NCBI GenBank assembly: GCA_949372595.1
Contig: CASIAN010000010.1
Span: forward strand, 1 to 64,000
Direction: 5' to 3'
DNA from: CPC320 sp002336405
Lineage (GTDB): Bacteria > Pseudomonadota > Alphaproteobacteria > Rhodobacterales > Rhodobacteraceae
DNA length: 64,000 bases
A program made the translations under genes and the position numbers. Below the pieces are notes generated by a model. That model ran no database searches. It was not told the DNA's origin and was given only the letters and a program-made list of their open reading frames with translations. This document shows, one piece after another, positions 63,983 through 64,000 of this stretch (positions within the stretch are counted from its first letter, which is position 1; every line of letters starts with the position of its first letter).

Positions 63983-64000
63983 GAATTCAAAGTCGGTTTG

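Noticed and set aside
1..64000. CRISPR array, rRNA, tRNA or prophage cluster
   Set aside because: I saw no regularly spaced repeats, no tRNA or rRNA signatures and no phage structural genes on reading through the window; an exhaustive repeat or covariance-model search was not possible.

Overview
The window looks like a chromosomal segment of a marine alphaproteobacterium of the Rhodobacterales (Roseobacter-type). The evidence is gene order and family type, with base composition judged by eye at roughly 50% GC. Diagnostic blocks are dusB-ntrB-ntrC-ntrY-ntrX-trkA-trkH-hfq-hflX, pyrH-frr-uppS-cdsA-rseP-bamA-ompH-fabZ-lpxA-lpxI-lpxB, xerD back to back with aroK-aroB, and an NtrC that lacks the sigma-54 contact loop. 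Almost all of it is ordinary core genome. The accessory parts are the left 2.4 kb and an IS66 scar at 26.7-28.5 kb.

Layout. 1-2441: the end of an integrated element, with an IS3-family insertion sequence (cut by the window edge) inserted in the 3' tail of an AT-rich tyrosine integrase. The integrase abuts the 3' end of guaA, a known genomic-island integration site. 2442-7503: guaA (frameshifted), a divergent MttB-family methyltransferase, a weak small ORF and a DUF6456 (GafA-like) regulator. 7565-14636: katG, lipA, hpt, a RatA/COQ10-type START protein, amtB, pncC (frameshifted) and pgpA. 14864-26713: dusB, two nitrogen two-component systems, Trk potassium uptake, hfq and hflX. 26741-28467: decayed IS66 with a piece of serine resolvase inside. 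28518-39621: a penicillin-acylase-family hydrolase, a HIBADH-family dehydrogenase, RNase E, a TusA-like protein, CcdA, and a translationally coupled pair of membrane alpha/beta-hydrolase-like protein and cytochrome P450. 39602-47944: CorC-type protein, a xerD operon with two unknown proteins, aroK-aroB, ssb, a lytic transglycosylase and miaA. 48052-58958: the pyrH to lpxB envelope/lipid block. 59012-64000: an IalB-family protein and a branched-chain amino-acid ABC transporter operon (livG-livF-small ORF-livH-livM).

How the genes work together: ntrBC/ntrYX and amtB concern nitrogen sensing and ammonium uptake; frr/uppS/cdsA/rseP/bamA/ompH/fabZ/lpxA/lpxI/lpxB build the cell envelope; aroK/aroB feed the shikimate pathway; the liv operon imports amino acids.

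Two window-wide observations matter most. First, guaA, pncC, lpxB, the integrase and the IS66 tnpC, and possibly the start of ntrY, each carry single-base frameshifts. Where I could place them they sit in short homopolymer runs, and correcting them restores family-length proteins. I therefore suspect residual sequencing indels rather than loss of essential genes. Second, both MEP-pathway genes that I expect in these neighbourhoods (ispDF beside dusB, dxr between cdsA and rseP) are missing from their usual slots, so isoprenoid synthesis here may be rearranged or use another route. I found no CRISPR array, rRNA or tRNA gene and no convincing defence system.
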